A DNA stretch of 64,000 bases, from contig CALFBH010000045.1 of NCBI GenBank assembly GCA_937951615.1, positions 1 through 64,000 on the forward strand, written 5' to 3'. Every line of letters begins with the position of its first letter. Position 1 is the first letter of the stretch. A model generated the notes under the pieces. The model was given only the letters and a program-made list of their open reading frames with translations, did no database searches and was not told where the DNA came from. Position numbers and translations under genes: made by a program. Origin of the DNA: an uncultured Saprospiraceae bacterium. GTDB lineage: Bacteria; Bacteroidota; Bacteroidia; Chitinophagales; Saprospiraceae. This document shows positions 53,287 through 63,402 of the stretch, piece after piece.

Positions 53287-54999
53287 CTAATTTCCAAGTA
53301 ACCCTGCGTTTGCCGTCTTTTGTACTTCAAGTAAGGTAAAGGTACACGAAGGCGAATAGCTACAGTTGTTGGAGTCGGTATAATTATAGATGATGGAATA
53401 CTGTCCGCTGGATGCATTGGTGGAGAGATTAGAAATATCTATAAAGCCGGTAGAGGAGATGACATTCGAGCCAAAATTGTCTATGAGTGTTCCGCTAAAT
53501 ATACCGCCGGGCGTGTTTGGCATACAGTCGAATGTGGGGTCGGTGCATTTGCCGAGTTGTGTAGGACATTCGATAGTCACCGCCGTTTCATCACAAATGA
53601 TTTCTAGACCATCTTCTGAAATGTAGTTACAATTTTGCAAGGCGGTGATGGGTGCGCCACTCGCACTGGTCAATAATGTATAAGTCGTGCCACTGAGCGT
53701 GTAGAATTGAAAGTCAGAAAAATTGTCACCACGGAATTGATAATAACAAGTTTCCGTACATTCATCTTGGATAATACGAATAAAGTCACTAAAACCATCT
53801 GTGGGATTAGGAATCGCCGTAAAAGTTGTGCCGTTCAGTGTGTATAATTGATAGTCATTATTAATATCTCTAAATACATAATAACAAGCACCCGTACACG
53901 CATCTTGCCGAATAGAAATAAAGTCATCAAAACCATCAGTGGGAGAAAGAATCAACGTAAAAGTTGTGCCACTGAGCGCGTATAATTGAAAGTTATTATT
54001 ATCATCTCTAAATGTGTAATAACAAGCTCCCGTACACGCATCTTGCCGAATCGACCAAAAGTCATTAAAACCATCTCCTGGATTGGGAATTGGCGTAAAA
54101 GTCGTACCGTTTAGTAGATATAATTGACGATTAAAAGTGCCACTGTCGAATACATAATAACAAGTTTCGAGACATTCATCTTGGACAATGCTACTGAAGT
54201 CATCGAAACCATCTGTAGGAGAAGCAATCGCTGTAAAAGTTGTGCCGTTTAGTGTGTATAATCGACTATTAAAACTACCACTTTTGAATTTATAATAGCA
54301 AATTCCGGTACATTCATTTTGGATAATCTCAACAAATTCATCAAAACCATCTGTCGGAGGAGGAAGCACTGTATAAGTCGTGCCGTTTAGTGTGTATAAC
54401 TGAGTGTCAGAAAAACTATTACCACGGAATTCATAATAACAAGTTCCCGTACATTCATCTTGGACAATGCGACTAAAGTTATCGAAACCATCTGTCGGGA
54501 GCGGAATCGGCGTAAAAGTTGTGCCGTTCAGCGTGTATAATTGATTGTTAAAACTGCCATCTCTGAATATATAATAACAAGTTCCTGTACATTCGTTTTG
54601 AACAATGCCACCAAAGTTATCGAAACCATCTGTGGGATTAGTAATCGCCGTAAAAGCTCCGCCATCCAGCGTATATGTTTGACTGTTAAAAAAACTGCCA
54701 TCCCCGAATATATAATAGCAAGTTCCGGTGCATTCATCTTGACTAATAAAATCAAAGTCATCAAAACCATCTGCGGGCTTAGGAATCACTGTGAAGACAC
54801 CATCGTTCAGGGTAAAAAGTTGACTAATACCATTAGCATCTTCCAGATTATAGTATGTTGCCGTACTGTCACAATTTAGAACAAAGGATTCGAAGGAAAA
54901 ACCATTGGGGAATGTCCCGTTTACAGATTGTGCAGTACTGTTGTGTGGATTAAAAAGTACTATAAGAAATGCCGATATTAGTATGAAATGCTGTCTCAT
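53287..54999 (-). CDS. Secreted protein with eight DGF-CTGTCYY repeats
   Basis: A 570-residue protein with a signal peptide (MRQHFILISAFLIVLFNPHN, STAQ). From about residue 77 it has eight tandem units of ~46 residues: DGFDNFGGIVQNECTGTCYY then the IF-RDGS-LYTLNGTTFTPIP-PT type. The paired Cys in TGTCYY could form disulfides. A Cys-rich end (ECPTQLGKCTDPTFDCMP) and an incomplete Ig-like domain follow. The protein stops at TANAGLLGN without a T9SS domain, which neighbouring cargo genes have, so it may be truncated. Family unrecognised. Confidence 0.8.
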   Translation of the reverse strand: MRQHFILISAFLIVLFNPHNSTAQSVNGTFPNGFSFESFVLNCDSTATYYNLEDANGISQLFTLNDGVFTVIPKPADGFDDFDFISQDECTGTCYYIFGDGSFFNSQTYTLDGGAFTAITNPTDGFDNFGGIVQNECTGTCYYIFRDGSFNNQLYTLNGTTFTPIPLPTDGFDNFSRIVQDECTGTCYYEFRGNSFSDTQLYTLNGTTYTVLPPPTDGFDEFVEIIQNECTGICYYKFKSGSFNSRLYTLNGTTFTAIASPTDGFDDFSSIVQDECLETCYYVFDSGTFNRQLYLLNGTTFTPIPNPGDGFNDFWSIRQDACTGACYYTFRDDNNNFQLYALSGTTFTLILSPTDGFDDFISIRQDACTGACYYVFRDINNDYQLYTLNGTTFTAIPNPTDGFSDFIRIIQDECTETCYYQFRGDNFSDFQFYTLSGTTYTLLTSASGAPITALQNCNYISEDGLEIICDETAVTIECPTQLGKCTDPTFDCMPNTPGGIFSGTLIDNFGSNVISSTGFIDISNLSTNASSGQYSIIYNYTDSNNCSYSPSCTFTLLEVQKTANAGLLGN

Positions 55000-55029
55000 A
55001 TTTTATAATTATAATTTACAATGAAGAAA

Positions 55030-55055
55030 GCCAAATGCCCTGGAGGGCATTTGGC
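55030..55055 (-). terminator. Hairpin terminator of the T9SS cargo gene
   Basis: GCCAAATGCCC-TGGA-GGGCATTTGGC, an 11-bp perfect stem. On the minus strand it is followed by TTTCTTCATT. It lies 52 bp after the stop codon of the 55107-56336 gene. Confidence 0.7.
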
Positions 55056-55106
55056 GTAGTTGTGAAAACTCTGATGGAGAGTGTGGGTGTTTGATACGCT
55101 TTCGTG

Positions 55107-56336
55107 TTATGGCGCGACTATAAAGGTCTGTGTAATTTGTCGCTCACCGTCCAGTATTTGCAGGCAATAAGTACCTGCTGAAAAGCTGGTCAGTTCCAGT
55201 GAAACCAGCCTGTTATTTCCAAGTGTTTTAGTGTGAATCAATTGTCCCTGTAGATTATAAACATTGAGTTGTCCATTCAGTATTTCATTATCGCCTAAGT
55301 CAATTGTTAATTGCTGATTTGCCGGATTAGGGAAAAGCTGAACGGGGTATTCCAATTCGGGCTGGGAAGCGTTGCTGACGATTTGATAATAAAAGACAGT
55401 ATGAGAAGAGTTCACCCAGTTGGTGCCATCCCAGGTCTGCGATAAACGCTGTATCCTATTGTTATTCCCATCGTAGCTTATGGTGCTGTAGCCTGAGTTT
55501 TCCCAGCTACCAAACGATATCTGATCCAGAATCTGTATAAGGTTATTATTTGCATCGTATTCATACATAGATTGCAAAAAGTTTGTCCACGCAGTACCGT
55601 TCCAGTTTTTGAGCAAAAATAATGTGTTATTATTATTGGCATCATATTCAAAAATTAGTTGCCCACTATTGTTCCAGTTCATACCATCCCAGGCTTCAGA
55701 CTGCTGTAATATCAGGTTGTCATTCGCGTCATACTGATACGTTAATCGACTATTATCCATCCAATTGCTACCATCCCAAGTCTCCGTAAATGCCGATTCC
55801 AATAAATCATTCGCATCACGTACATAGCTTGTTCTGCGATCATTTACCCAATTGCTACCATCCCAGGTCTCAGCCAATGCCGACACCACTGAATTAGTCG
55901 CATTATATCCAAAGTTTGTTATGCGATCATTTATCCAATTGCTACCATCCCAGTCTTGATAGTTAAAGAAAAGTATATTATCATTTACATCGTAGTCCTG
56001 GGTTCTCCGGTCATCATTAACCCACACATTATTGTCAAATATCTTATCTACCTTCTCCGTCAAAAGGTCATTACTATTGTAGTAATACTCCGAAGAATCC
56101 GCAATGACCCAGGCATTATCCACCCAGTCGTCACCTCGTTCTGCGAGCAACAGGTCATTGAGACCTCTAAGATTGGGAGAAGGTCTGTTGTCTTCGCTTG
56201 TCAGTAATTCAATAAGGTTTGGCGGAAAGTGTTCTGCATTCTGTAATAAATAGTCATTTGCAATTTGAGCAAAAGACAGTGCAGGAAATAGAAATCCCGC
56301 TAAAAAAAGTGTCGTGTAAAGTTTTAAATGTTTCAT
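55107..56336 (-). CDS. T9SS cargo protein, tandem paralogue 1
   Basis: A 409-residue secreted protein. Signal peptide (MKHLKLYTTLFLAGFLFPALSFAQ) and a T9SS type A domain (FPNPANQQLTIDLGDNEILN to the end). The middle has repeated WDGSNWxNDRxxxxYDANxNL units of ~25-35 residues (about eight), seen also in bacterial YD-like repeats. The neighbouring gene at 56436-57770 shares nearly identical first ~90 and last ~90 residues. Export to the surface by type IX secretion is expected. Function unknown. Confidence 0.87.
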   Translation of the reverse strand: MKHLKLYTTLFLAGFLFPALSFAQIANDYLLQNAEHFPPNLIELLTSEDNRPSPNLRGLNDLLLAERGDDWVDNAWVIADSSEYYYNSNDLLTEKVDKIFDNNVWVNDDRRTQDYDVNDNILFFNYQDWDGSNWINDRITNFGYNATNSVVSALAETWDGSNWVNDRRTSYVRDANDLLESAFTETWDGSNWMDNSRLTYQYDANDNLILQQSEAWDGMNWNNSGQLIFEYDANNNNTLFLLKNWNGTAWTNFLQSMYEYDANNNLIQILDQISFGSWENSGYSTISYDGNNNRIQRLSQTWDGTNWVNSSHTVFYYQIVSNASQPELEYPVQLFPNPANQQLTIDLGDNEILNGQLNVYNLQGQLIHTKTLGNNRLVSLELTSFSAGTYCLQILDGERQITQTFIVAP

Positions 56337-56435
56337 CGTTATATTTTTATTAAAAAAACAAGAATAGTTGTTTAACAGTATAACCCCTTACGGCTACTGC
56401 ATAAGCAATAACCGTAAAGGAAGGTGTAAAGTACA

Positions 56436-57770
56436 CTATCGCGCAACTATAAAGGTCTGTGTAATTTGTCGCTCACCGTCCAGTATTTGCAGACAATAAG
56501 TACCTGCTGAAAAGCTGGTCAGTTCCAGTAGAACCAGCCTGTTATTTCCAAGTGTTTTAGTATGAATCAATTGTCCCTGTAGATTATAAACATTGAGTTG
56601 TCCATTCAATATTTCATTATCGCCTAAGTCAATGGTTAATTGCTCGCTTGCCGGATTAGGGAAAAGTTGTACAGGGTATTCCAGTTCGGGCTGGGAAGTG
56701 TTGCTGAGGATTTGATAATAATAAATATCACGGCTGGAATTTACGAGACTAACGCCGTCTGAGTTCTGTCTGATTCGCAGTATCAGATTATTATATGCAT
56801 CATAGGTGTACAAAGTTCCAAAACTATCGCTCCAGACACCATTGTCCCATGACTGTGACAAAAAGGAAGTCTGATTATTATTCATGTCATATTCATATAT
56901 CGATCGGCTACTAAACACCCAACTTGTACCATCCGGAACTTCTCTCAAAATCATTGTTCTGTTGAGATTTGCATCATACGAGAGCGTAAGTCGAATGGAC
57001 ATTGCCCAATCAGTACCATCCCAGTTTTCCAGCCAACCTAGTATCCACTCATTATTGGCACCATACTCTTGCGTAATTCTAAAATTATTATTCCAAACCA
57101 TATCAGTGTTGTCCCAGGCTTCGGATATTACTAGTGTTATATAATCAAAAGTATTGTCATAATAACCAGCATAGGAGCTTCTGAAAGCATTGACCCAACT
57201 AGTGCCGTCCCAGTCTTCCCTCAAGGCAATAGCAGTGCTATCACTCAAATTAAACTGATATGACCATTGATAGTCATCTACCCAATTGTTTCCATCTCCG
57301 TTTTGATATATATACAGGATAGGAACATTGTCTGCGTTATATTCCTGAATTATTTGGCGGTCATTTATCCAGCTGCTTCCATCCCATTTTTTAGACGTGG
57401 TTAAAATTAGGTTACCATTTGCATCATATTCATAGTTTGTCCGTCCCGTATTAGCCCATGTGTTATTTTCAAATACCTTAGTTCTCTCATCAACCAAAAG
57501 ATTATCACTATTATAATAATATTCTATTGAATCCGCATCGAGCCAGGCATTATCTACCCAGTCGTCACCTCGCTCTGCGAGCAAGAGATCATTGGGACCT
57601 CTAAGATTGGGAGAAGGTCTGTTGTCTTCAGTCGTCAGTAATTCAATATGGTTTGGTGGAAAAATTTCTGTGTTCTGTAATAAATAGTCATTTGCAATTT
57701 GAGCAAAAGACAGTGCAGGAAATAGAAATCCCGCTAAAAAAAGTGTCGTGTAAAGTTTTAAAATGTTCAT
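56436..57770 (-). CDS. T9SS cargo protein, tandem paralogue 2
   Basis: A 444-residue paralogue of the previous gene with the same signal peptide region (ILKLYTTLFLAGFLFPALSF) and near-identical T9SS end (LFPNPASEQLTIDLGDNEIL). The middle diverges: units such as NNWVDDYQWSYQFNLSD and GTDWAMSIRLTLSYDANLN replace those of the other copy, and it is 35 residues longer. Probably a recent tandem duplication with an evolving centre. No partner is evident; the two genes are likely co-transcribed. Confidence 0.87.
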   Translation of the reverse strand: MNILKLYTTLFLAGFLFPALSFAQIANDYLLQNTEIFPPNHIELLTTEDNRPSPNLRGPNDLLLAERGDDWVDNAWLDADSIEYYYNSDNLLVDERTKVFENNTWANTGRTNYEYDANGNLILTTSKKWDGSSWINDRQIIQEYNADNVPILYIYQNGDGNNWVDDYQWSYQFNLSDSTAIALREDWDGTSWVNAFRSSYAGYYDNTFDYITLVISEAWDNTDMVWNNNFRITQEYGANNEWILGWLENWDGTDWAMSIRLTLSYDANLNRTMILREVPDGTSWVFSSRSIYEYDMNNNQTSFLSQSWDNGVWSDSFGTLYTYDAYNNLILRIRQNSDGVSLVNSSRDIYYYQILSNTSQPELEYPVQLFPNPASEQLTIDLGDNEILNGQLNVYNLQGQLIHTKTLGNNRLVLLELTSFSAGTYCLQILDGERQITQTFIVAR

Positions 57771-58184
57771 AGTGTATATTTTTATGAAAAAATGCTTAAT
57801 TCATGAATCTTAGAAATGATTTGCTCCATCATTTACATATCATTTTCTTTTAAATTTTACTTTAAATTACAATTGTCTGACAATTGAACAAAACCACTTT
57901 TTTTACATTCTTACTACTGTCAGAATAACTTTATTTTAATACTTCATAATATTTTTCAAAAAATCATCCTGAATTTATTGCAAACAAAGTATTTGTAGTC
58001 AGTTTATTATGAATTATTTATTGTATTTTACATGCCATTTCCATGTCAAAATGTTATTCGCTGAAATTTACCACGTACTCCTTCTAAATTTTATGAAAAA
58101 AAATAAAAATGTGTTAAATTTAAAACGTGTAAAAAGTGCTGAATCTTGTCGTTGCTTAATCGTGATTTTCCATAAAACATATCT
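57771..58184. other. Gene-free divergent intergenic region
   Basis: About 410 bp between the divergent paralogue 2 and the helical-repeat gene. Very AT-rich. No convincing -33/-7 pair, word hairpin or ORF. Promoters for both flanking genes are likely to lie here but cannot be placed. Confidence 0.5.
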
Positions 58185-59708
58185 ATGACTAAAGACGCCT
58201 TACATCAACTTATCCACTCCCTTTCAGCCTCCGAAAAAGGATACTACATTAAATCAAAAGGAGATAGCCACCTGGTCACCTTATTTAATGCAATGAATAA
58301 ACTGGAGACTTATAATAAAGCTGCACTTAAAAAGCGATTGAGCAAACATCAGGACTTGCTCAAACACCTCGCTAAGTATAAAAACAATGCATATTCGGAT
58401 ATCATGAGAGCGATGCGAACCTACAGGCAGGAGAAAGAGCCAAACATAGATACGCGTCTGCGGGTGTATTTGGCTGATATTGCTTTTTTGACCGAACGTG
58501 GCTTATTCGAAAGTGCGATGAAAACCATCCGGACTGCCAAAAAACTGTCCACTAAATATGAGAAGTACAAGATTCTTTTGGAAATTATCCATCATGAAAT
58601 CGATCTGTCCAAACGCTTATACAGTAAAGGATACATCGAAATAACCCGCGCCTTGATTGAGGAGGAAAAGAAAATTATGTCTGTTTTCAATGATGAACAG
58701 AGATACAAGGAGCTTTCACATTTAGCATACCTCGCGATACAGCAAAATCCACAACCCACTAGTCAAAAGGACATACAGTATATCAACGAACTGCGAAATG
58801 ATGAACTGCTGACAAACAAAGAACGGGCAATTTCTTTTGCGTCGCAGTATCGGTATCATTTTATTCATGCCCTGTTTTATGAAATACTGGATGATTTTCC
58901 GCAAGTATATAAGCACCGAAAAGAGATTATGGATTCCTGGGACAAGTACCCACATATCAAAGATGTAGATGTAAAGTCCTATACCGCATGTATGTTCAAT
59001 TATCTAAGTGTATGTATAAGACTCAAAAAAGGTGCAGTTATTGAACAGTTGCTCACTAAGCTGAAAAAAGAGATAAAACCTAAGAATCCGTATGAGGAAG
59101 GCATTATGTTTCAACGAGTTTATTACACGGAGTTGTTTTACTATTATGAAAGCGCAGATTTTGAGAAATTAGATACGCTGATTACCGAAATTCAGCCGCT
59201 TTTGAAAAAGAATGCAAAAGCGATGACAGGTGAAGAAATATATACATTCAAAAGCGCGATTTCTTATATTTTATTTTTGATGGGAAAATATGAGGAAGCC
59301 TACAAAAGTTATGGTGAGGTGGTTAAACAAAAATTTCCGATTCGACTAGATTTTTTACGTAGTGCATGGTTAGTCAGGTTGATGGTCGCTTATGAAGATG
59401 AATACGACAATTTTGATAATCTATATCGAGCTACTCAAAGGTTCTTTGATAAAATAGCTAAGGAAGAAGTCAAAGAAGAGGATAGGCTTTTTATGAAATT
59501 TTTATCTGAGGTTGCAAGAAGCCCTTCCTCCGAAGCTAAAGTATTGTTTGCGGACTATAAATCAAGGTTGGAAGAATTGGAGAAGAGTAGTAAAAGAGCT
59601 GTTCGCAGCCCTTCTACAATATTGATATGGATGGAACACATGATCACAAAAAAAAGCATGGTGGAGATATATAAAAAGCGAATAGGAGTTGCTCAGCAAG
59701 TTGCATGA
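58185..59708 (+). CDS. Helical-repeat protein, Bacteroidota-type
   Basis: A 507-residue protein made almost wholly of alpha-helices with no signal peptide. Near the N terminus it has LHQLIHSLSASEKGYYIKSK, a pattern I recall at the start of a family of long helical, TPR-like proteins in Saprospiria. Helical pairs follow (LRVYLADIAFLTERGLFESA, HLAYLAIQQNPQPTSQKDIQ). Function unknown, probably a cytoplasmic scaffold. It is 66 bp upstream of an OmpA-like gene on the same strand. Confidence 0.72.
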   Translation: MTKDALHQLIHSLSASEKGYYIKSKGDSHLVTLFNAMNKLETYNKAALKKRLSKHQDLLKHLAKYKNNAYSDIMRAMRTYRQEKEPNIDTRLRVYLADIAFLTERGLFESAMKTIRTAKKLSTKYEKYKILLEIIHHEIDLSKRLYSKGYIEITRALIEEEKKIMSVFNDEQRYKELSHLAYLAIQQNPQPTSQKDIQYINELRNDELLTNKERAISFASQYRYHFIHALFYEILDDFPQVYKHRKEIMDSWDKYPHIKDVDVKSYTACMFNYLSVCIRLKKGAVIEQLLTKLKKEIKPKNPYEEGIMFQRVYYTELFYYYESADFEKLDTLITEIQPLLKKNAKAMTGEEIYTFKSAISYILFLMGKYEEAYKSYGEVVKQKFPIRLDFLRSAWLVRLMVAYEDEYDNFDNLYRATQRFFDKIAKEEVKEEDRLFMKFLSEVARSPSSEAKVLFADYKSRLEELEKSSKRAVRSPSTILIWMEHMITKKSMVEIYKKRIGVAQQVA

Positions 59709-59774
59709 AAATAAAATATAGTATGATTTTTGATATACAAACTCCATAATTACTCAATTTAAAAGAACCACCTT

Positions 59775-61337
59775 ATGAAACCAATAAGCTTAGTCAGTTT
59801 TCTACTCCTTTGCTGCCAACTCAGCTTTGCGCAAAGCACCTACAAAGCCACAGTATATTTTGATACAGACAGCCATGTATTGACAAAAGAAAGTGAAGAT
59901 GAATTATCATCACATCTTGCCGAACCCAATATTACTGCAATCCAGATTGAAGGGCATACAGACAACGAGGGCAATACAGAATATAACCGCCAACTCTCTC
60001 AACGCCGCGCCAATGCAGTCAAAGCATACCTGACCAGTTCCGGCATAGCTGGGGAGCTGATCAAAATTTCTTTCTTTGGCGAAGATGCTCCAATTACTGA
60101 AAACCAGACAGCAAGCGACAAAAGCCTTAATCGGCGGGTGGAAATCACCTTTTATTATGCTCCCATAAAAGTAGAAACACCTGCGCCTATAGTAGAAGAA
60201 ATTCCTGAACCCATTATTGAACCTGTAGCGACTACGGTCGAATATGTTCCAGATTCTGTGACCATCAACAATACAGAACTCTATGCGGCTTTAGCAAAAC
60301 AAGTGCCTACTTATGATTTTATTATCAATAATAAGCTGGATACGATGCTGAAATTGCCATCGGGGATGTTGTTATATTTTAATGCCTATATATTTGATTT
60401 GGCAAACGAAGACTGTCGGGAACGAGTGAGGCTTCAGGTAGCGGAATACTCGAATCGGAGCTATGCTGTTTTGGGTAATATGACAACAATTTCTAACGGT
60501 GAACTTTTATATAGTGCCGGAATGTTGGACATTAATGCTTTTTGCAATGATGAAAAGGCAGCATTGAAAAATGGTAAAAAGTATAAAATCTTTTCTCGAA
60601 TACCAGATGAAGTGGCTGAACAACAGGAGGATTTTAAGGGCTTTTATGGTGTAAAAGATGCCTCAGGACAGCAAGTTAACTGGGAGCAGGCATCAAATAG
60701 AAACTTTCAGGTGTTAGAAAGAGAAATAGGATGTAAAGTGTGTAATAATGGAGGAAGTAGCTTCATTTATAAAGAAAAAAAATATAGCATATTCAGAAGG
60801 ATTTTTACACCGAAAAAAGTTCAGGCACAACGAAGAATGGATAAGCGTCGAGCTACCAAGGCATATAGAGCAAGAAAACTGCTGAAAGATACTGATACAA
60901 GACAGGTGAGCAATGCGCTGAATTGTGGGCAAAATACAAACGTTGAGCAGGGGTGGAATTATTTTGTTTTTACACCACGACGCTTTGGACTGACCAATCT
61001 TGATGCTTTTTGGAATAAGGTTGAAAGTACGTTTAAAAAGGAAAGAACAAATATACTTGTGAATGTCGTACCTAAAAATAATACGCAGGTTTATTTGGTG
61101 TTTAAGTCTCGCAGAAGCATTATGGTGTCCAGTGAAATTCGCAGAAAATCGTATCATTTTAAGAAACTTCCGAAAAGCCAGCCGATATGGGTCGTGGCTG
61201 TCAAGCAGACGGATGAAGGTGATTTTATGATGGGCATGACTGAAGCCAATACAAATAATAAACAGGTAGAGGTAAAATTTGAATCCTTTGATGGCGCAGA
61301 ACCGCTTGCCAAAGCATTAGAAAAGATAAACGGATAG
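59775..61337 (+). CDS. OmpA-like protein
   Basis: A 520-residue protein. A signal peptide (MKPISLVSFLLLCCQLSFAQ) precedes an OmpA-like domain at residues 24-130 (VYFDTDSHVLTKESEDELSS, then QIEGHTDNEGNTEYNRQLSQ and RRANAVKAYL), which binds peptidoglycan. A proline-rich linker follows, then a ~370-residue C-terminal part of unknown fold with a CKVCNNGG motif near 318 and a basic stretch near 345. The OmpA domain is N-terminal rather than the usual C-terminal, so the tail is an added domain. Confidence 0.85.
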   Translation: MKPISLVSFLLLCCQLSFAQSTYKATVYFDTDSHVLTKESEDELSSHLAEPNITAIQIEGHTDNEGNTEYNRQLSQRRANAVKAYLTSSGIAGELIKISFFGEDAPITENQTASDKSLNRRVEITFYYAPIKVETPAPIVEEIPEPIIEPVATTVEYVPDSVTINNTELYAALAKQVPTYDFIINNKLDTMLKLPSGMLLYFNAYIFDLANEDCRERVRLQVAEYSNRSYAVLGNMTTISNGELLYSAGMLDINAFCNDEKAALKNGKKYKIFSRIPDEVAEQQEDFKGFYGVKDASGQQVNWEQASNRNFQVLEREIGCKVCNNGGSSFIYKEKKYSIFRRIFTPKKVQAQRRMDKRRATKAYRARKLLKDTDTRQVSNALNCGQNTNVEQGWNYFVFTPRRFGLTNLDAFWNKVESTFKKERTNILVNVVPKNNTQVYLVFKSRRSIMVSSEIRRKSYHFKKLPKSQPIWVVAVKQTDEGDFMMGMTEANTNNKQVEVKFESFDGAEPLAKALEKING

Positions 61338-61424
61338 ATTAGTAATTTTTACATAAATCAGTACTTACGCGCGGAGATACTTTGTATTTTTACAAATACT
61401 ACTTCACCCAAACATATTGATATC

Positions 61425-63401
61425 ATGAAAAAATTACAGCTAATTTCCTGCCTTATCTTCACCTTGATAACAACACAAAACCTCCATGCACAAACAACAG
61501 TAACGCTCGACAGCACAGTCCTCACTCAACGGGAAGTCACAACACAGGTACAAATTCCCTGGGAAATTCTCTGGGGACCGGACGATTATATTTGGGCAAC
61601 CGAGCGACGTGGACAAGTCCTACGCATCAACCCAACAACTGGAAACACCGATGTTATTCTAAACATACAAAGCACCGTAGAAGGTGGAACAGGCGGCGAG
61701 CCGGGCATGTTGGGCATGGCATTACATCCCGATTTTGCCAATACACCAAAAGTTTATCTGGCCTATAATTATGTCTCTGGTTTTAATATCAGAGAACGGC
61801 TGGTCAGTTATGACTGGGACGGCACAAGCCTGTCCAATCAAATCATTTTAATCAATGACATTCCAGGCGGCAATATCCATAATGGCGCACGCCTACTCAT
61901 TTCTACGGATGGAAAAATACTAATGACCACTGGCGATACAGGCAGCAGTAATTTGTCGCAAGACCAAAGCAGCCTCAGCGGAAAACTACTGCGCATCAAT
62001 CTGGATGGCTCGATTCCTACAGATAATCCAACCCTGGGCAGTTATATATACAGCTATGGCCACCGCAATGCGCAAGGACTGGCCTATGGACCAAACGGAC
62101 AACTCTACAGTTCCGAACATGGCGCACAGGCATCCGATGAATTTAACCGCATCGTAGCGGGAGGTAATTATGGTTGGCCAAATGTACAAGGCGAGTGTAA
62201 TACTAGTACAGAAAGTAATTATTGCAATGCCTTTGCTGTTGAAGAACCTCTGGCAGAATGGTCCCCTTGTATTGCAGTCAATGATATTGAATACTATAAT
62301 CATCCAGCCATTCCCGAATGGGAAAATTCATTTTTAATGGCAGTACTCGGTGGGCTGAGTGGCGGTGCAGAACGTATTTCTGTCCTACACCTGAATGCTG
62401 ACGGTTCGGCAATTACCAGCGAAGACCAGTACTTTACCAACTTCGGCAGGCTACGCGATGTTTGCATCAATCCCGAAACTGGTTGTATTTATATTGCCAC
62501 CAATGGCTCACAATATCCTGGCACAACACCTAATTGTATTCTTGAATATTGTAACCTGGCTTATGCTGCTGCGCCGCATTGTACAGATGGCGTGCAGAAC
62601 GAAGATGAAACCGGTGTAGACTGCGGCGGCTCCTGCCCAGCCTGCCCGACTTGTGATGACGGGGTACAAAATGGCAGTGAACTCGGAGTGGATTGTGGCG
62701 GAGCGGATTGTCCAGCTTGTCCTGATGAAGGTTGTGATATTTATAATTTTGAATCGAGCGTGGTTTCTTATGCGGCTAATGATCAGGATTTTGGTACAGC
62801 TACGGTACAGGATAATGGAGCAACTGTATTTATGGAAGGCAATGTCTGGAAGGCAATTGAAATTAATTATACCATAACACCGAATACTGTTATAGCATTT
62901 GATTTTAAAAGCACTGCTCAAGGCGAAATTCACGAAGTTGCATTTGATAACGACTTAGTTTTTGCGCCTGAGAATAGGATTGTCGTGTATGGCGATCAGG
63001 GATATTTCGGAGATTTCAGCAATCCGTTATATAGCGGTAGTGGAAATTTTGAACGCTTTACGATTCAGGTAGGCACAGGCTTGACTGGCACGTATCAATA
63101 TCTGGTACTGACTGGAGATGACGATGCTAGTGCTGCCGCCAATTCATATTTTTCTAATATTCAGATTTATGAAGATTATAATAGTAACTTAGTGTGTGAT
63201 GCTGCCTGCCCTGCCGTGCTTTCGCTCACAACACCTGTTGCGACTGGTGTGTATGCCGCAGGCATAGAAGTCAATTGTAACACAAGTTTAGAAGGAACTG
63301 CAAATGTCAGTTTTCAAGCAGGCGGTTTTATTTGGTTGGACAATGGTTTTCAAGTCCCAATGGATACAGATTTTGAAGCAATCATTCAAGGTTGTCAGTG
63401 A
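61425..63401 (+). CDS. PQQ-dependent sugar dehydrogenase-like protein with C-terminal stack domain
   Basis: A 658-residue secreted protein. Signal peptide (MKKLQLISCLIFTLITTQNLHAQ). Residues ~40-370 form a soluble aldose-dehydrogenase beta-propeller: PWEILWGPDDYIWATERRGQ, GEPGMLGMALHPDF, YGHRNAQGLAYGPNGQLYSS, EHGAQASDEFNR and NYGWPNVQGE. A Cys-rich linker with two CxDGVQNxxExGVDCGG units (388-435) follows. The end (SFQAGGFIWLDNGFQVPMDT) resembles the 3-coathanger stack domain of exported Bacteroidota proteins. PQQ dependence is by family only; sugar substrate unknown. Confidence 0.85.
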   Translation: MKKLQLISCLIFTLITTQNLHAQTTVTLDSTVLTQREVTTQVQIPWEILWGPDDYIWATERRGQVLRINPTTGNTDVILNIQSTVEGGTGGEPGMLGMALHPDFANTPKVYLAYNYVSGFNIRERLVSYDWDGTSLSNQIILINDIPGGNIHNGARLLISTDGKILMTTGDTGSSNLSQDQSSLSGKLLRINLDGSIPTDNPTLGSYIYSYGHRNAQGLAYGPNGQLYSSEHGAQASDEFNRIVAGGNYGWPNVQGECNTSTESNYCNAFAVEEPLAEWSPCIAVNDIEYYNHPAIPEWENSFLMAVLGGLSGGAERISVLHLNADGSAITSEDQYFTNFGRLRDVCINPETGCIYIATNGSQYPGTTPNCILEYCNLAYAAAPHCTDGVQNEDETGVDCGGSCPACPTCDDGVQNGSELGVDCGGADCPACPDEGCDIYNFESSVVSYAANDQDFGTATVQDNGATVFMEGNVWKAIEINYTITPNTVIAFDFKSTAQGEIHEVAFDNDLVFAPENRIVVYGDQGYFGDFSNPLYSGSGNFERFTIQVGTGLTGTYQYLVLTGDDDASAAANSYFSNIQIYEDYNSNLVCDAACPAVLSLTTPVATGVYAAGIEVNCNTSLEGTANVSFQAGGFIWLDNGFQVPMDTDFEAIIQGCQ

Positions 63402-63402
63402 G

